A DNA stretch of 64,000 nt from Gilvimarinus sp. DA14 (GCF_024204685.1 NZ_CP100350.1:3312501-3376500), one strand, 5' to 3'. Numbered from the stretch's first letter, positions 7,870-20,000 are shown. The notes: generated by a model from the letters alone, not told the origin. Numbers and translations are program-made.

Positions 7870-8636
7870 CATCTGACATCCGACCTCAGACGTCCGACAT
7901 CATTTTCCTCTCGCATTTCCTCCACCCAATAAACCGTCGCGCCCGCCACGGCAATTGGCATCACAAAAATGTTCACAACTGGAATCATACTGCCCAGCAT
8001 CACCAGGCCGCCAAAGCTGTAGCTGGTGAGCGGCGCGGCGCCGAGTTTTTTACGTAGTTGGGGGAAGGGCGTTTGGTGATTATCCGCTGGGTAGTCCACA
8101 TACTGAACTGACATGCACCAGGCGGCCCACAGGGTGGTAATGGCCAGCACAATCAGGTTTAGGCCGGGAATAAACCAGCTAATCATCACTACGAGCAGCA
8201 CCAGCAGGCCTCGGGTAAAAAAGTACCACAGCTTGACCAGTTCACGCCCGAGAGTACGGGGGATTAGCTGAGCCCAAGTTTCTTCGGGTGGGCTGGTGCC
8301 GGTGAGCTTGGTTTCTATTTTTTCGGCTAGAAACCCATAAAACGGAGCGGCAATTAAGTTAGTGAGCAGGTTGAAGCTATAACCGTAAAATACAAGCAAA
8401 GCCAGGGCGAAAACGGCCCATAGCACCCAGGCTAAAAATTCCAACCAGCCGGGTAGCCAGCCCATCAGCATAGTTAATACATCGCTGAATAAATGAACTA
8501 GTGCAATGGTGGTGAGGATAAAAACCACCACATTGGCCAGCAGCGGCACTACGATAAAACGCCTGAGCCCCGGGGTGGTAATTAGATGTGCCCCGCGGCT
8601 CAGGTAGTCGAGCGCCTTGGCAGGATTGCCCCGCAC
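7869..8636 (-). CDS. cysZ: sulfate transporter CysZ
   Basis: CysZ is an inner-membrane sulfate importer feeding cysteine synthesis. The 255-residue protein has the family N-terminus (GAHLITTPGLRRFIVVPLL), two long hydrophobic helices at about 28-50 and 64-95, the NLLTNLIAAPFYGFLAEK segment, and further membrane segments at about 140-170 and 205-230. It starts three bases before the stop of the upstream PA4642-family gene and so belongs to the gatCAB operon. The last ten residues (DVGRLRSDVR) are encoded by the heptamer repeat at 7870-7904, which seems to have replaced or extended the original C-terminus. Confidence 0.92.
   Translation of the reverse strand: MRGNPAKALDYLSRGAHLITTPGLRRFIVVPLLANVVVFILTTIALVHLFSDVLTMLMGWLPGWLEFLAWVLWAVFALALLVFYGYSFNLLTNLIAAPFYGFLAEKIETKLTGTSPPEETWAQLIPRTLGRELVKLWYFFTRGLLVLLVVMISWFIPGLNLIVLAITTLWAAWCMSVQYVDYPADNHQTPFPQLRKKLGAAPLTSYSFGGLVMLGSMIPVVNIFVMPIAVAGATVYWVEEMREENDVGRLRSDVR
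7870..7904. repeat. degenerate 7-bp repeats inside the 3' end of cysZ
   Basis: Five heptamers follow in phase: CATCTGA, CATCCGA, CCTCAGA, CGTCCGA, CATCATT. The second and third base vary and the TC..A core is kept. On the minus strand they are translated as the charged tail of CysZ and its stop codon. CCTCAGA is also present in the tract beside nadC. Confidence 0.7.
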
Positions 8637-8933
8637 TTATTTGGCTCCGGCTTGCTCCAGCGCGGCGATATAATCATCCGCGTGGCGATGGGTTTTAATG
8701 GTTTGCAAAAAAGTTTTACCTTCGGGGCCTTCGGCGTTTAAGTCGCGGCCCTGCTCGGTAAAGAACTTTACAAAAGTGGCAAAGTTTTCTTCGCGCATGC
8801 CTCGGTAGGCTTTTTCCAGTAGGTGGTAATCCTGGTTAATGCCATCGGGGGCAGGGTAGTTAAAAAAGCTTTTAATGCGCTCGTCATCAAATACTTCGCC
8901 CAGTACTTTTTGCTTGTCTTTTTTCAGTGTCAT
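8637..8933 (-). CDS. PA4642 family protein of unknown function
   Basis: A 98-residue soluble protein with the conserved opening [21 protein letters not shown], then [16 protein letters not shown] and a C-terminal [18 protein letters not shown] region. I recognise it as the PA4642 family of pseudomonads; no function is known to me. It has no signal peptide or membrane segment. Its ATG overlaps the gatB stop codon (ATGA), so translation is probably coupled to GatB, and cysZ follows at once. Confidence 0.85.
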   Translation of the reverse strand: MTLKKDKQKVLGEVFDDERIKSFFNYPAPDGINQDYHLLEKAYRGMREENFATFVKFFTEQGRDLNAEGPEGKTFLQTIKTHRHADDYIAALEQAGAK

Positions 8934-10378
8934 TGTTCGTCTAACTTCTTCAGTAGGATTTCGTTAACGGCCTGAGGATTCGCCTGGCCTTTGCTGGCTT
9001 TCATGATCTGGCCGACAAAAAAGCCCAGCATTTTGGGGCGTTTTTTCTCGTCGGCGTTTTTGTAGTTGTCCACCTGAGCCTGATTGTTGGCGATGACTTC
9101 GTCCACCATTTTCTCAATCGCGCCTGTGTCGGACACCTGTTTTAAGCCGCGCTTTTCAATAATGCTGTCTGGCTCGCCTTCGCCACTGGTCATGGCCTCG
9201 AACACCTGTTTGGCAATTTTGCCCGAAATGGTGCCGTCTTTGATACGGCTGATCAGTTGCGCCAAGTGCTCGGCGCTTACCGGGCAGTCCGCCAGTTTTT
9301 GCTCGGACTTATTCAGGTAGGCGGCCAGGTCCACCATAACCCAGTTGGCGGCAAGCTTAGGCTCGCCCGAGGTTTTGGCAACGCTTTCAAAGTAATCCGC
9401 AGTGGCGCGCTCGGCGGTCAGCACGGTGGCATCATAGCTGGATAGGTTGTAGTCGCTGACAAAACGATCGCGCTTGGCGTCCGGCAGCTCTGGCAAATTG
9501 TTTTTAATTTCGGCGATATAGTCATCGTCTAGAATGACTGGCAACAAGTCGGGGCAGGGGAAGTAGCGGTAGTCGTTAGCGACTTCCTTGCTGCGCATTG
9601 AGCGGGTTTCGTTTTTGTCGGCATCGTACAGGCGGGTTTCCTGCACCACTTTGCCGCCGTCTTCGATCAAATCAATCTGGCGCTCAACTTCGACGTTAAT
9701 GGCTTTTTCCACAAACTTAAACGAGTTGATGTTTTTGATTTCGCAGCGGGTGCCGTATTCCTCTTCACCTTTTAAGCGCACCGAGACATTGGCGTCGCAG
9801 CGCATAGAGCCTTGAGACATTTCGCCGTCGGAAATGCCCAGGTAGGTGATGATGGAGTGAATTTTTTTCAGGTAGGCCACCGCCTCTTCGGCCGAGCGCA
9901 TGTCCGGCTCCGAGACGATTTCAATTAGCGGAGTGCCGGCGCGGTTTAAGTCGATACCGCTCATGCCCTGGTAGTCTTCGTGCAGGGATTTACCCGCGTC
10001 TTCTTCCAGGTGAGCGTGGTGCAGGCGGATGGATTTGGTCTCGCCGTTTTCCAGCTCAATGTCGATCACGCCCGGGCCAACGATAGGCTCTTCCAGCTGA
10101 GTGGTCTGGTAGCCTTTGGGCAGGTCGGGGTAAAAGTAGTTTTTGCGCTCAAACACCGAGCGCTTACCGATCTCGGCATTCATCGCCAGGCCGAACATAA
10201 CCGCGTAGCGAAACGCCTGTTCGTTAGCTACCGGCAGGGTGCCGGGCATGGCCAGATCAATGGCGCAGGCCTGCGAGTTGGGGGCAGCACCGAAAGCGGT
10301 GCTGGCGCCCGAGAATATTTTTGATTGGGTGGAAAGCTGTACGTGAATTTCCAGCCCGATCACCGTTTCCCATTCCAT
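8930..10378 (-). CDS. gatB: Asp/Glu-tRNA amidotransferase subunit B
   Basis: GatB is the tRNA-binding kinase subunit of GatCAB, which converts misacylated Asp-tRNAAsn and/or Glu-tRNAGln to the amidated forms. The 482-residue protein has the canonical [15 protein letters not shown] start, the LDMP-like [34 protein letters not shown] and [16 protein letters not shown] motifs, and a C-terminal YqeY-like tail ([14 protein letters not shown]-type). Order gatC-gatA-gatB on one strand is complete here. Confidence 0.98.
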   Translation of the reverse strand: MEWETVIGLEIHVQLSTQSKIFSGASTAFGAAPNSQACAIDLAMPGTLPVANEQAFRYAVMFGLAMNAEIGKRSVFERKNYFYPDLPKGYQTTQLEEPIVGPGVIDIELENGETKSIRLHHAHLEEDAGKSLHEDYQGMSGIDLNRAGTPLIEIVSEPDMRSAEEAVAYLKKIHSIITYLGISDGEMSQGSMRCDANVSVRLKGEEEYGTRCEIKNINSFKFVEKAINVEVERQIDLIEDGGKVVQETRLYDADKNETRSMRSKEVANDYRYFPCPDLLPVILDDDYIAEIKNNLPELPDAKRDRFVSDYNLSSYDATVLTAERATADYFESVAKTSGEPKLAANWVMVDLAAYLNKSEQKLADCPVSAEHLAQLISRIKDGTISGKIAKQVFEAMTSGEGEPDSIIEKRGLKQVSDTGAIEKMVDEVIANNQAQVDNYKNADEKKRPKMLGFFVGQIMKASKGQANPQAVNEILLKKLDEQ

Positions 10379-10390
10379 AGTGCTTACCTC

Positions 10391-11845
10391 TTACGCTGTT
10401 TCGGGGGCCAACTGCTGGTGAAAGTCAGTGGCGAGCTGGAATTGATGGGCCACATTGAGCAGCTTGCTCTCGGCAAAATAGTTGCCGATCAGCTGCAGGC
10501 CCACGGGCTTGTTGTCCACCATGCCGCAGGGTATCGACAGACCGGGCAGGCCCGCCAGATTGGTGGCGATGGTGTAGATATCTTCGAGGTACATAGCCAC
10601 CGGGTCGTCCGACTTGGCGCCGAACTCAAACGCCGGTGAGGGCGAGGTGGGGCCGAGCACCACGTCAACCTGGTTAAAAGCGTCCACGAAGTCCTGCTTG
10701 ATGAGGCGGCGCACCTGCTGTGCCTTGTTGTAGTAGGCGTCGTAGTAACCCGCCGACAGGGCGTAGGTGCCCACCAGAATACGGCGTTTAACTTCGTCTC
10801 CAAAGCCTTCGCCGCGCGAGCGCTTATACAGATCGGCCAGATCTTTCGGATCGTCGCAGCGGTGGCCGTAGCGCACGCCGTCAAAACGCGACAGGTTGGC
10901 GGAACACTCGGCGGGGGCGATTACATAATAAGCGGGAACCGCCAGGTGAGTGTGGGGCAGGCTGATGGATTTGGTGGTCGCGCCCAGCGATTCGTAGACT
11001 TTAATCGCCGCCTGCACCCGCTCGGCGGTTTGCGGGTTTAAGCCCTCGCCGAAGTACTCTTCGGGGATGCCGATGGTCAGGCCTTGCAGGCTATCACCGA
11101 GTTTGGCCGTGTAATCTTCTAGGGGTTCGTCCACGCAGGTGGAGTCTTTGGCATCGAAGCTCGCCATGGCGTTGAGCATAATGGCGGAGTCTTCGGCGGT
11201 ACGGGTTAAGGTGCCCGCCTGGTCCAGGCTGGAGGCGAAGGCGATCATGCCCCAGCGCGATACCCGCCCGTAGGTGGGCTTGAGGCCGGTCAGGTTACAC
11301 AGTGCCGCCGGCTGGCGAATCGAGCCGCCGGTATCACTGGCGGTGGCTGCTGGTGCCAACAGCGCTGCGACGGCGGCGGCCGAACCACCCGAGGAGCCGC
11401 CGGGGACACAGTTGGTGTTCCAGGGGTTTTTTACCGGGCCGTAGTAGCTGGTTTCGTTGGACGAGCCCATAGCGAATTCGTCCATATTGGTTTTGCCCAG
11501 CATGACCGCGCCCGCTTTTTGGTAGTTCTCGACGATGGTGGCGTCGTAGGGGGCGATAAAGTTGTCCAGCATCTTGCTGCCGCAGCTGGTGCGGATGCCG
11601 GTGGTGCAAAAGATATCTTTGTGAGCGATAGGTACGCCGCACAGGGGGCTGTTGTCGCCCGCGGCCAGGCGCTGGTCAGCGGCCTCGGCCTGGGCCAGGG
11701 CGGCCTCTTCGGTGACGGTAATGTAGCTGTTGTAGGTGCCGTCGCGCTCTTTAATCCGCTGTAAATAATGGCGGGTCAGCTCGACGCTGGAAAATTCTTT
11801 ACTGCGCAGCCCCTCGATAAGCTGGGCAATGGTTTTGGTATGCAT
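10391..11845 (-). CDS. gatA: Asp/Glu-tRNA amidotransferase subunit A
   Basis: GatA is the amidase subunit that releases ammonia from glutamine for the GatB reaction. It is 484 residues long. The amidase signature is clear: catalytic Lys in [12 protein letters not shown], the Gly/Ser-rich [15 protein letters not shown], and the cis-Ser/Ser pair in [13 protein letters not shown]. It lies 12 bases upstream of gatB and 59 bases after gatC on the minus strand. Confidence 0.98.
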   Translation of the reverse strand: MHTKTIAQLIEGLRSKEFSSVELTRHYLQRIKERDGTYNSYITVTEEAALAQAEAADQRLAAGDNSPLCGVPIAHKDIFCTTGIRTSCGSKMLDNFIAPYDATIVENYQKAGAVMLGKTNMDEFAMGSSNETSYYGPVKNPWNTNCVPGGSSGGSAAAVAALLAPAATASDTGGSIRQPAALCNLTGLKPTYGRVSRWGMIAFASSLDQAGTLTRTAEDSAIMLNAMASFDAKDSTCVDEPLEDYTAKLGDSLQGLTIGIPEEYFGEGLNPQTAERVQAAIKVYESLGATTKSISLPHTHLAVPAYYVIAPAECSANLSRFDGVRYGHRCDDPKDLADLYKRSRGEGFGDEVKRRILVGTYALSAGYYDAYYNKAQQVRRLIKQDFVDAFNQVDVVLGPTSPSPAFEFGAKSDDPVAMYLEDIYTIATNLAGLPGLSIPCGMVDNKPVGLQLIGNYFAESKLLNVAHQFQLATDFHQQLAPETA

Positions 11846-11904
11846 GTACAGGGTCCTTGCGTAGGATGAGCTGTGAATTCGTCTTGGGTCCGGGTGCGCC
11901 GCGC

Positions 11905-12192
11905 TTATTCGATGACTCGCGGCACCAGGTACAGGCCGTCTTCGGTGGCCGGGGCCATGGCCTGCAGGGCGTCGCGCTGATCGGTTTCGGTTACCTGGTC
12001 GGCGCGCAAACGCTGCACCGCATCCAGCGGGTGGGCCATGGGGGCAACGCCTGCGGTGTCGGCCGCCTGCAGTTGGTCTACCAGCTCTAAAACCTGAGAA
12101 ATACTGTCGGCCGTGGCGCCGGCGGCCTCGGTGGAAATTTCCAGTTTTGCCAGTTCGGCCAGTTTTTCGATATCGGATTGATTTACAGCCAT
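11905..12192 (-). CDS. gatC: Asp/Glu-tRNA amidotransferase subunit C
   Basis: GatC is the small subunit that wraps GatA and GatB together. The 95-residue protein reads [19 protein letters not shown], then an [18 protein letters not shown] segment and the usual [10 protein letters not shown] end. The ATG at 12192 gives the family length and has GGAG upstream; the frame could open 14 codons earlier without family support. It is first in the operon and divergent from mreB, an arrangement also found in Pseudomonas. Confidence 0.95.
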   Translation of the reverse strand: MAVNQSDIEKLAELAKLEISTEAAGATADSISQVLELVDQLQAADTAGVAPMAHPLDAVQRLRADQVTETDQRDALQAMAPATEDGLYLVPRVIE

Positions 12193-13567
<1,375 letters not shown>

Positions 13568-13575
13568 TTTTTAGT

Positions 13576-13593
13576 GGCGCCCGCGAGGGCGCC
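13576..13593 (+). other. GC-rich hairpin between mreB and mreC
   Basis: GGCGCCC-GCGA-GGGCGCC forms a perfect 7-bp stem with a tetraloop nine bases after the mreB stop. No T tract follows, so it is not a classical terminator. A role in mRNA stability or in keeping MreB above MreC is possible but unproven. Confidence 0.5.
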
Positions 13594-13630
13594 GGTTTAA
13601 CTCTGCTTCTGGTACGTCGGAGCAATAGCC

Positions 13631-14464
13631 ATTAAAACGCTGTTTACCAAAGGCCCCGCCGTCAGTTCTCGCTTTGCACTGTTCAGCCTAATTGCGCTGA
13701 CGCTGGTGCTATTGTCCCTGTACACCGATATTCTGGATGAGCCGCGTCGCCAGCTGAGCGTTATCGCCAAACCCTTCTATCAGGTAACCGATTGGCCCGG
13801 CAAGCTTAACGAGTGGCGCAAAGACACATTCGTCTCCCACGGCACTCTGGCCGAGGAAAATCAGCGCCTGGAAACCGAACTTTTGATTCACCAGCGCAAG
13901 CTCCAGCAAATGGCGGCCCTGGCGGCGGAAAACGCTCGCTTGCGCCAGCTATTAAACGCCACTGAACTGTTGGAAGACGATGTGCTGGTGGCGGAGCTTA
14001 TCGGCGTCTCGCCCAACCCTTTGAGTCATACGGTCGTGCTTAATCGCGGTAGCGAAGACGGCGTTTACGAGGGCCAGCCGGTGCTGGATGCTCAGGGCCT
14101 GGTGGGCCAGGTAACCGAGGTGGGGCCCGACAGCGCGCGGGTGCTGTTGGTGTCGGATCCCTCTCACGCGCTGCCGGTGCAGGTAAACCGCAATGGTGTG
14201 CGCAGTATTGCCGAGGGTACGGGCGATTTGCATCAGCTCAAATTGCGCCATGTGTCCAACACCACTGATATCCGCGAGGGCGATTTGCTGGTCAGTTCCG
14301 GCCTGGGACAGAGGTTCCCGGCGGGCTATCCTGTTGCGGTGGTGGAGAAAGTAGTGCGCGATCCCGGCCAGCCCTTTGCCGAAATTATTGTCAAACCCAT
14401 GGCCGAGTTGGACCGGGTGCGCAATGTTCTGCTGGTATTCGACGCGCCTGTGGTTGATCAGTAA
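13631..14464 (+). CDS. mreC: rod-shape-determining protein MreC, apparent ATT start
   Basis: MreC is a bitopic periplasmic protein that links MreB, MreD and the PBP2-RodA synthase. The frame is open from upstream of the GTG at 13706, but that GTG cuts through the membrane helix. Reading from 13631 gives (M)KTLFTKGPAVSSRF and then a hydrophobic helix, the expected MreC N-terminus, and GGAG at 13619-13622 stands eight bases before this ATT. No ATG, GTG or TTG lies in frame at the right place. The product is then 277 residues, with a coiled coil around residues 70-105 and the beta domain after it. The stop overlaps the mreD ATG (TAATG). Confidence 0.85.
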   Translation: MKTLFTKGPAVSSRFALFSLIALTLVLLSLYTDILDEPRRQLSVIAKPFYQVTDWPGKLNEWRKDTFVSHGTLAEENQRLETELLIHQRKLQQMAALAAENARLRQLLNATELLEDDVLVAELIGVSPNPLSHTVVLNRGSEDGVYEGQPVLDAQGLVGQVTEVGPDSARVLLVSDPSHALPVQVNRNGVRSIAEGTGDLHQLKLRHVSNTTDIREGDLLVSSGLGQRFPAGYPVAVVEKVVRDPGQPFAEIIVKPMAELDRVRNVLLVFDAPVVDQ

Positions 14465-14964
14465 TGTTGTGGTTGGATCGGGTTGGCCAGTATCTGCTGG
14501 TGCTGACAACATTGCTATTCGCCCTGTTGCTGGATATCTACCCCCTACCGTTCGATTATCAGATCTTCCGCCCGCAGTTTGTACTGCTTGTGGTGATTTA
14601 CTGGATTAACGTCTTGCCGCAAAGCACCAGTATGACGCTGCTGCTGGTACTGGGTTTGGTACAGGATATTGTGGTGGGTACGCCCCTCGGGCAGCACCCT
14701 TTAATGCTGACGGTGGTAGGTTATCTGTGTCTGCGTACCTATCGCCGCGTGCGCCATTTTGCCCGTTGGCAGGCGGCGCTCTGGGTGTTCTTTTTGGTGG
14801 TATTGGCGCAGCTGCTGGCCTACTGGGTGCAGTCGCTTTTGGGGCGCGAGTTTGCCGCCGCCGAGTTTATGCTGCCGGCGTTGGCCAGCGCCAGTGTCTG
14901 GCCGCTTTTGTCACTGTTGCTGGACGGCTTGCGGCGCAGGCATCGTATCGCCCGGCAGGTCTAG
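14464..14964 (+). CDS. mreD: rod-shape-determining protein MreD
   Basis: MreD is a small inner-membrane partner of MreC in the elongasome. The 166-residue protein is almost entirely hydrophobic with five or six helices and carries the family segment YPLPFDYQIFRPQFVLLVVIYW and the GLVQDIVVGTPLGQHPLML region. Its ATG overlaps the mreC stop, implying coupled translation. Confidence 0.95.
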   Translation: MLWLDRVGQYLLVLTTLLFALLLDIYPLPFDYQIFRPQFVLLVVIYWINVLPQSTSMTLLLVLGLVQDIVVGTPLGQHPLMLTVVGYLCLRTYRRVRHFARWQAALWVFFLVVLAQLLAYWVQSLLGREFAAAEFMLPALASASVWPLLSLLLDGLRRRHRIARQV

Positions 14965-14980
14965 GAATTCGGGAGGATAG

Positions 14981-15562
14981 ATGACGCCGCTTTATCTTGC
15001 ATCCGGTTCACCGCGTCGGCGTGAGTTGCTGACACAAATTGGCGTTAAGTTCCAGCGTGTGGCGGTAGATGTGCCTGAAGTGCAGGCGCCGAGTGAAACA
15101 CCATCGGACTATGTTCAGCGTTTGGCTTTGGATAAAGCCCGCGCGGGGTTGCGCGCATTGGACGGCAAGCCGGGTGTTGTCTTGGGGGCTGATACCCTGG
15201 GGGTGCTGGATGGCCAAGTGCTGGAAAAGCCGTTAAGCCGTGAACATGGCGCCGATTTGCTGCGTGCCATGTCGGGCCGCGAGCACACCGTTATGACCGC
15301 GGTGGCAACCACAGACGGCGAGCGAGAGCTGCTGCGCCTGGTACAGAGCCAGGTTAGGTTTCGGCCGTTAAGCGAAGATGACATAAGCCGCTATTGGCTC
15401 ACTGGCGAGCCCCAAGACAAAGCCGGTGGCTATGCCATCCAGGGTTTTGGTGCGGTATTTGTCAGTGAGCTGCGTGGCAGTTATTCGGCGGTGGTGGGCC
15501 TGCCCCTTGAGGCGACAGCGCAAATGTTGAGCGAGTACAATATCCCTGTCTGGCAATCGTAA
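14981..15562 (+). CDS. maf: Maf-family nucleotide pyrophosphatase
   Basis: Maf proteins hydrolyse non-canonical or excess nucleoside triphosphates (the YhdE type acts on dTTP/UTP and modified forms). The 193-residue protein begins MTPLYLASGSPRRRELL, has the EVQAPSETPSDYVQRLALDKA segment and GADTLGVLDGQVLEKP with the catalytic Asp. The subtype is inferred from position between mreD and rng, which is where yhdE lies in E. coli. GGGAGG precedes the ATG. Confidence 0.93.
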   Translation: MTPLYLASGSPRRRELLTQIGVKFQRVAVDVPEVQAPSETPSDYVQRLALDKARAGLRALDGKPGVVLGADTLGVLDGQVLEKPLSREHGADLLRAMSGREHTVMTAVATTDGERELLRLVQSQVRFRPLSEDDISRYWLTGEPQDKAGGYAIQGFGAVFVSELRGSYSAVVGLPLEATAQMLSEYNIPVWQS

Positions 15563-15587
15563 AGAAATCTGAGGTGAAAGAGCGGCG

Positions 15588-17057
15588 GTGAGCGAAGAAA
15601 TTCTAATTAACGTATCGCCGGTGGAAACCCGAGTGGCATTGGTGGACAACGGTGTGCTGCAAGAGCTCCACATTGAGCGCAGCCATCGCAAAGGATTTGT
15701 GGGCAATCTGTACAAGGGCAAGGTGGTGCGGGTACTGCCCGGCATGCAAGCGGCTTTTGTCGATATCGGCCTGGAGCGCACGGGTTTTATTCACGCTCAA
15801 GATCTGGTGCCTGAATTTGTCGAGGGAGAATCCCGGCGTGCAGAGTTGCCGGATATCCGAACTTTGGTGCGCGAAGGCCAGACGATCTTGGTGCAGGTCA
15901 GTAAAGATCCCATCAGCACCAAAGGCGCGCGCTTAACCACGCATATCACGCTTTCCTCCCGCTATTTGGTTTATATGCCCAACAGCCCGCATATAGGCGT
16001 ATCCATTCGTATTGATGATGAAGCCGAGCGCGACCGCCTGCGTTCGGCGGTAGAAAGCGCAGTAAAAGAGAGCGATGGTCGCGGTGGTTTTATTGTGCGT
16101 ACCGTGGCCGAGGGGATTGATGAAGACGCGGTCGTGGCAGATATTCCCTTTTTGCAAAAGCTCTGGCAAGACCTTAACGATAAGCTGGCGGCAGTGGATG
16201 TGCCCGCGGTGGTTTATCAGGATATGCCGCTTACCCTGCGTTCGCTGCGCGATCTGGCGCGCTCACCAATTGAAAAAATTCGCGTCGATTCGCGGTTAAG
16301 CTGGACCCATATGCGCGAGTTTGCCAATGACTATGCGCCCCAGCTAATCAATATTATCGAGTGTTATCAGGGCGAGCGCCCGCTGTTGGATTTGTACGGG
16401 GTTGAAGACGAGATTGCGCGCGCTCTAGATACCCGGGTGCCGTTAAAGTCCAGCGGTTATTTAATTATTGAGCAGACCGAGGCCATGACCACAGTGGATG
16501 TAAACACTGGTGCGTTTGTGGGGCGGCGCAATCTCGAAGAAACCATTTTTAAAACCAATATGGAAGCGGCGGGGGCCATCGCGCGGCAGTTGCGGGTACG
16601 CAATATCGGCGGAATTATCGTGTTGGATTTTATCGATATGCAAGACCCCGAGCATCAACGCCAAGTGCTGCGCACCTTAGAAAAAGCGCTGGAGAAAGAT
16701 CACGCTAAAACTAAAATCACCGGCGTGTCGGAGCTGGGGCTGGTGGAAATGACGCGCAAGCGCACCCGTGAGTCCTTGGGGCAAATGCTGTGCGAGCCCT
16801 GCCCAATGTGCCGCGGTCGTGGCGAAGTGAAGTCTGCCGAAACCGTATGCTATGAAGTGTTTCGCGAAATTTTGCGTGAAGCGCGCGCCTACGATAACGA
16901 AAAATTTCTGGTGCTCGCCGCCTCGGTGGTAGTGGACCGATTGCTGGATGAAGAGGCCGCCTATGTCGCGGACCTGGAGGCGTTTATTGGGCGTACCATC
17001 GAGTTTCAGGTGGAGCCACTGTTTAATCAAGAGCAGTACGACATTGTGCTGGTTTGA
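15588..17057 (+). CDS. rng: ribonuclease G
   Basis: RNase G is an endonuclease of the RNase E family that matures the 16S rRNA 5' end and degrades some mRNAs. The 489-residue protein starts at GTG 15588 (MSEEILINVSPVETRVAL), carries the S1 domain (GFVGNLYKGKVVRVLPGMQAAFVDIG), the 5' sensor region, the catalytic Asp in VDVNTGAFVG and IGGIIVLDFIDM, and the zinc-link CEPCPMCRGRG. It lacks the long C-terminal scaffold of RNase E, which distinguishes the two. Confidence 0.97.
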   Translation: MSEEILINVSPVETRVALVDNGVLQELHIERSHRKGFVGNLYKGKVVRVLPGMQAAFVDIGLERTGFIHAQDLVPEFVEGESRRAELPDIRTLVREGQTILVQVSKDPISTKGARLTTHITLSSRYLVYMPNSPHIGVSIRIDDEAERDRLRSAVESAVKESDGRGGFIVRTVAEGIDEDAVVADIPFLQKLWQDLNDKLAAVDVPAVVYQDMPLTLRSLRDLARSPIEKIRVDSRLSWTHMREFANDYAPQLINIIECYQGERPLLDLYGVEDEIARALDTRVPLKSSGYLIIEQTEAMTTVDVNTGAFVGRRNLEETIFKTNMEAAGAIARQLRVRNIGGIIVLDFIDMQDPEHQRQVLRTLEKALEKDHAKTKITGVSELGLVEMTRKRTRESLGQMLCEPCPMCRGRGEVKSAETVCYEVFREILREARAYDNEKFLVLAASVVVDRLLDEEAAYVADLEAFIGRTIEFQVEPLFNQEQYDIVLV

Positions 17058-17081
17058 GTCAGATGATGGTATGACAGTGGT

Positions 17082-20000
17082 ATGAGACGGTTTGTGCGTC
17101 TGACATTGCGAATTTTTTACCTCACTGTGGCGTTCACGCTAATCGCGCTTGCGATTGTGGTGCAGCTGGGGCGCAGCCTGACCTATCTGGTAAGCGATTA
17201 CCGCGAAGAGCTGGCCGCTGTTTTATCGCAGCAAACGGGCACCCGGATTGAGTTGGGTGCGCTAAATGCCCATTGGTCCGGTTTGCAGCCGTTGCTGGAG
17301 GCCGATGAGATTCGCATATTCGGCGGCGCCGATAATCATGTGTTGCTGGCCATGGACGAGGCGCAATTGCGGCTGGATTTAGTCTCTTCACTCTGGCAGT
17401 GGGCCCCCGTTTGGAGCAGTGTGACGTTGCGCGGTGGCGCCATCACTTTGCAACAGGATGATGCTGGCCGCTGGCGACTGCGCGGCAGCCGCGAGGGTGG
17501 CAAGCCCATGTCGGCCGAGTTGCAAGACAAGCTCTTCGATATTCTGCTGGCCTCGCGCCGCATCGGCATTGAACAGACGCAGGTGGATGTCCAGTTTCAC
17601 TCCGGCGAAAGTATCAATCTGAAGTCTCCCAACCTGTTATTGGAAAATCGTGGCAGCTTCCACCGTTTGCTGTTACAGCTGGGGTTGCCAGAAAACCCAC
17701 ACGCGTTTTATTTAGTAATGGAAGCGGACGGCGATCCGCGTAGGCAGCGCAGTGAATTACAAGGTTATTTGCAGCTGCGTGACTTTCCCCTCGCACGAGT
17801 GGCGTCCACTTTGCCAGAGCAGTGGCTACAAAATTCCGCCGTGGACATTTCTGGCCGCCTCGATGCCACCATCTGGCTACGGCGGGATAAAGACCGCGAG
17901 CCTTTGCGTTTACAGGGGGATTTACGGCTTGCCGATGCCGGGCTTGAGACCAACTCAGTAAACCTGAGTGTCGATCATTTGCAGACAGATTTGGCGGGAC
18001 ACTATCGGCAGGGTGAATGGCAATTGGGGTTCAAGTCACTGTTTCTCGCCGCTGGAGGCGTGTCCCAGAGCGGATTGAATATATCCCTTGGCCAGGCGTC
18101 GGCACAGGCGCCTTTGCTGGCGCGCATGGAGCAGTTGGATTTAACCTGGCTCAGTCGTCAGCTGCAGGCAAGCGGAGCATTTTCCCATAGCGAACTGCTT
18201 ACTCAATTGTTACAGGATCTCAAGCCGCGAGGTCAATTGCGCTCGCTGCAACTGACCTTGCCGCCAAAGGACTGGACGCAAATGAATATTGCCGCACAGC
18301 TACAGGATGTTGCGGTAGAAAGCTGGCGAGGCGTGCCCGCTTTTAGTGGAGTGGGTGGTTACCTGCAATCAAATTTATCCCATGGTCAGATCCAGCTCAA
18401 TGCGCCGCACGGCTTTTCGATGGCGTTCGACAAGGTTTACGCAGAGCCTTTGGCGTTTGACTCCGCCGGCGGTACGGTAGCTTGGCGAGTGCTGCCAGAG
18501 GAAAATGATATTGATGTCTACTCTGGCCCGCTTGAGTTAAGTGATGGCGCCGAGCGGGCGCGGGGCGTGTTTCATCTGTCACTACCTATTAAGCGGAACA
18601 CTGGCCCCATTGATTTAACCATCGCTCTGACGGCCACCGACGTATTGGCTGAGCAGTACCGCAAGTATTTACCCGAGGTGGTGCCGCAGTCGCTCACCGA
18701 TTATTTGCAGCGCGGCATTGGTCGCAATAATCCAGGAGTTGCCGAGCGAGGCGCTTTTATTTATCGCGGCACCTTGAATGAAAAAGGCCCGCAAGCCTAC
18801 AGCGTGGGGTTGGATTTACAGCTGCAGAAGGCGTCGTTTCTCTATCACCCGGATTGGCCGCCGGTGCAGGATGTCAGTGGCCGCTTAGTGGTGGATGACG
18901 GTGATTTGCACGGTCGTATTAATGTTGGCGAGATTTATAACAGTGCCATTGTCGATACGCATATCACTCTCAGTGATAACCCGCATGATGATGGCAAGTG
19001 GCTTCAGCTGACCGGCAAGGTCGACGGTATTGCCAGCGATGGCCTGCGGATTTTGCGCCAGAGTGTTCTGCGTCGCTATGTCGGCAGCCAGATGGACAGC
19101 TGGTATCTGCACGGCGATTTGCTCGCCGCGGTGGATCTGGGAATTCCGCTACAGTCGGGCGCGCAAGGCGCCTATCAAAAGCTGACCATGGATGTGGATG
19201 CTTCCATGTTTGCGCTGGATAATTTCAATCTCGAGCTGTCCGACTTGAGCGGCAGAATTTCCTACGATTCTGCAACAGGGCTGGACTCCGAGGATCTGAC
19301 CGCTCAGCTGTTTGGCTCACCCACTCATATTGATATTGGCACTGTGCGCGATGAGCATGCTACAGCTCTCACCACTATTGATGTTAAAGCTGCCGCCAGC
19401 GCTGTCCAGCTGGCTGATTGGAGCGGTCAGCCAATGCTGAATTTTGTCCGCGGCCAGTTACCCTTGGATGTACACATTGAGCTAAATCACAACTACTCGC
19501 GCGAGCCAGACGCCAGTGATGATGCGCGGGTAGCTGCGGTGTCGGTCGAGGCGGATTTGCACAGTGCGGCTATTGATCTACCTGCGCCTCTCGGCAAACC
19601 GAAAGGGGAATCGGGACTGCTGACGTTAAATTATATTCTCGGCGCCCAGACGGCGCTGGCGGATGTGCACTATCTGGATCGTTTGCGGGCCATGTTGCAC
19701 TTGACACAGGACGGTAAAAAACTAATGGGCGGTGCTATCAGTTTGGGCGGAGAGCCCGAGCTTGCCGCCGAACCCGCACTGCGTATTACCGGCGAGCTAA
19801 ACTCGATTGACCCGCAGGCTTGGTTGAGCACCTGGGACAAAGTTAAAACAATGCGCGGCCAAGGCTCGGATGCAGACTTCGCTAATGCCGGTGCGACCCT
19901 TGGTATACCCATTGAAGCCGAAATTCTACTCAAGCAGCACAGCATAGCCGGGCTGAAATTGCAGGACCTGGCGCTGAGTTTCAAGCAGCTGCCTGAAGCC

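Noticed and set aside
13706-14464. mreC starting at GTG 13706
   Set aside because: This start would remove the N-terminal segment and half of the membrane helix; the frame is open upstream with a good ribosome site before ATT 13631.
17055-17090. Further heptamer tract between rng and yhdP
   Set aside because: TATGACA/TATGAGA-like words occur but not in a steady 7-base step.
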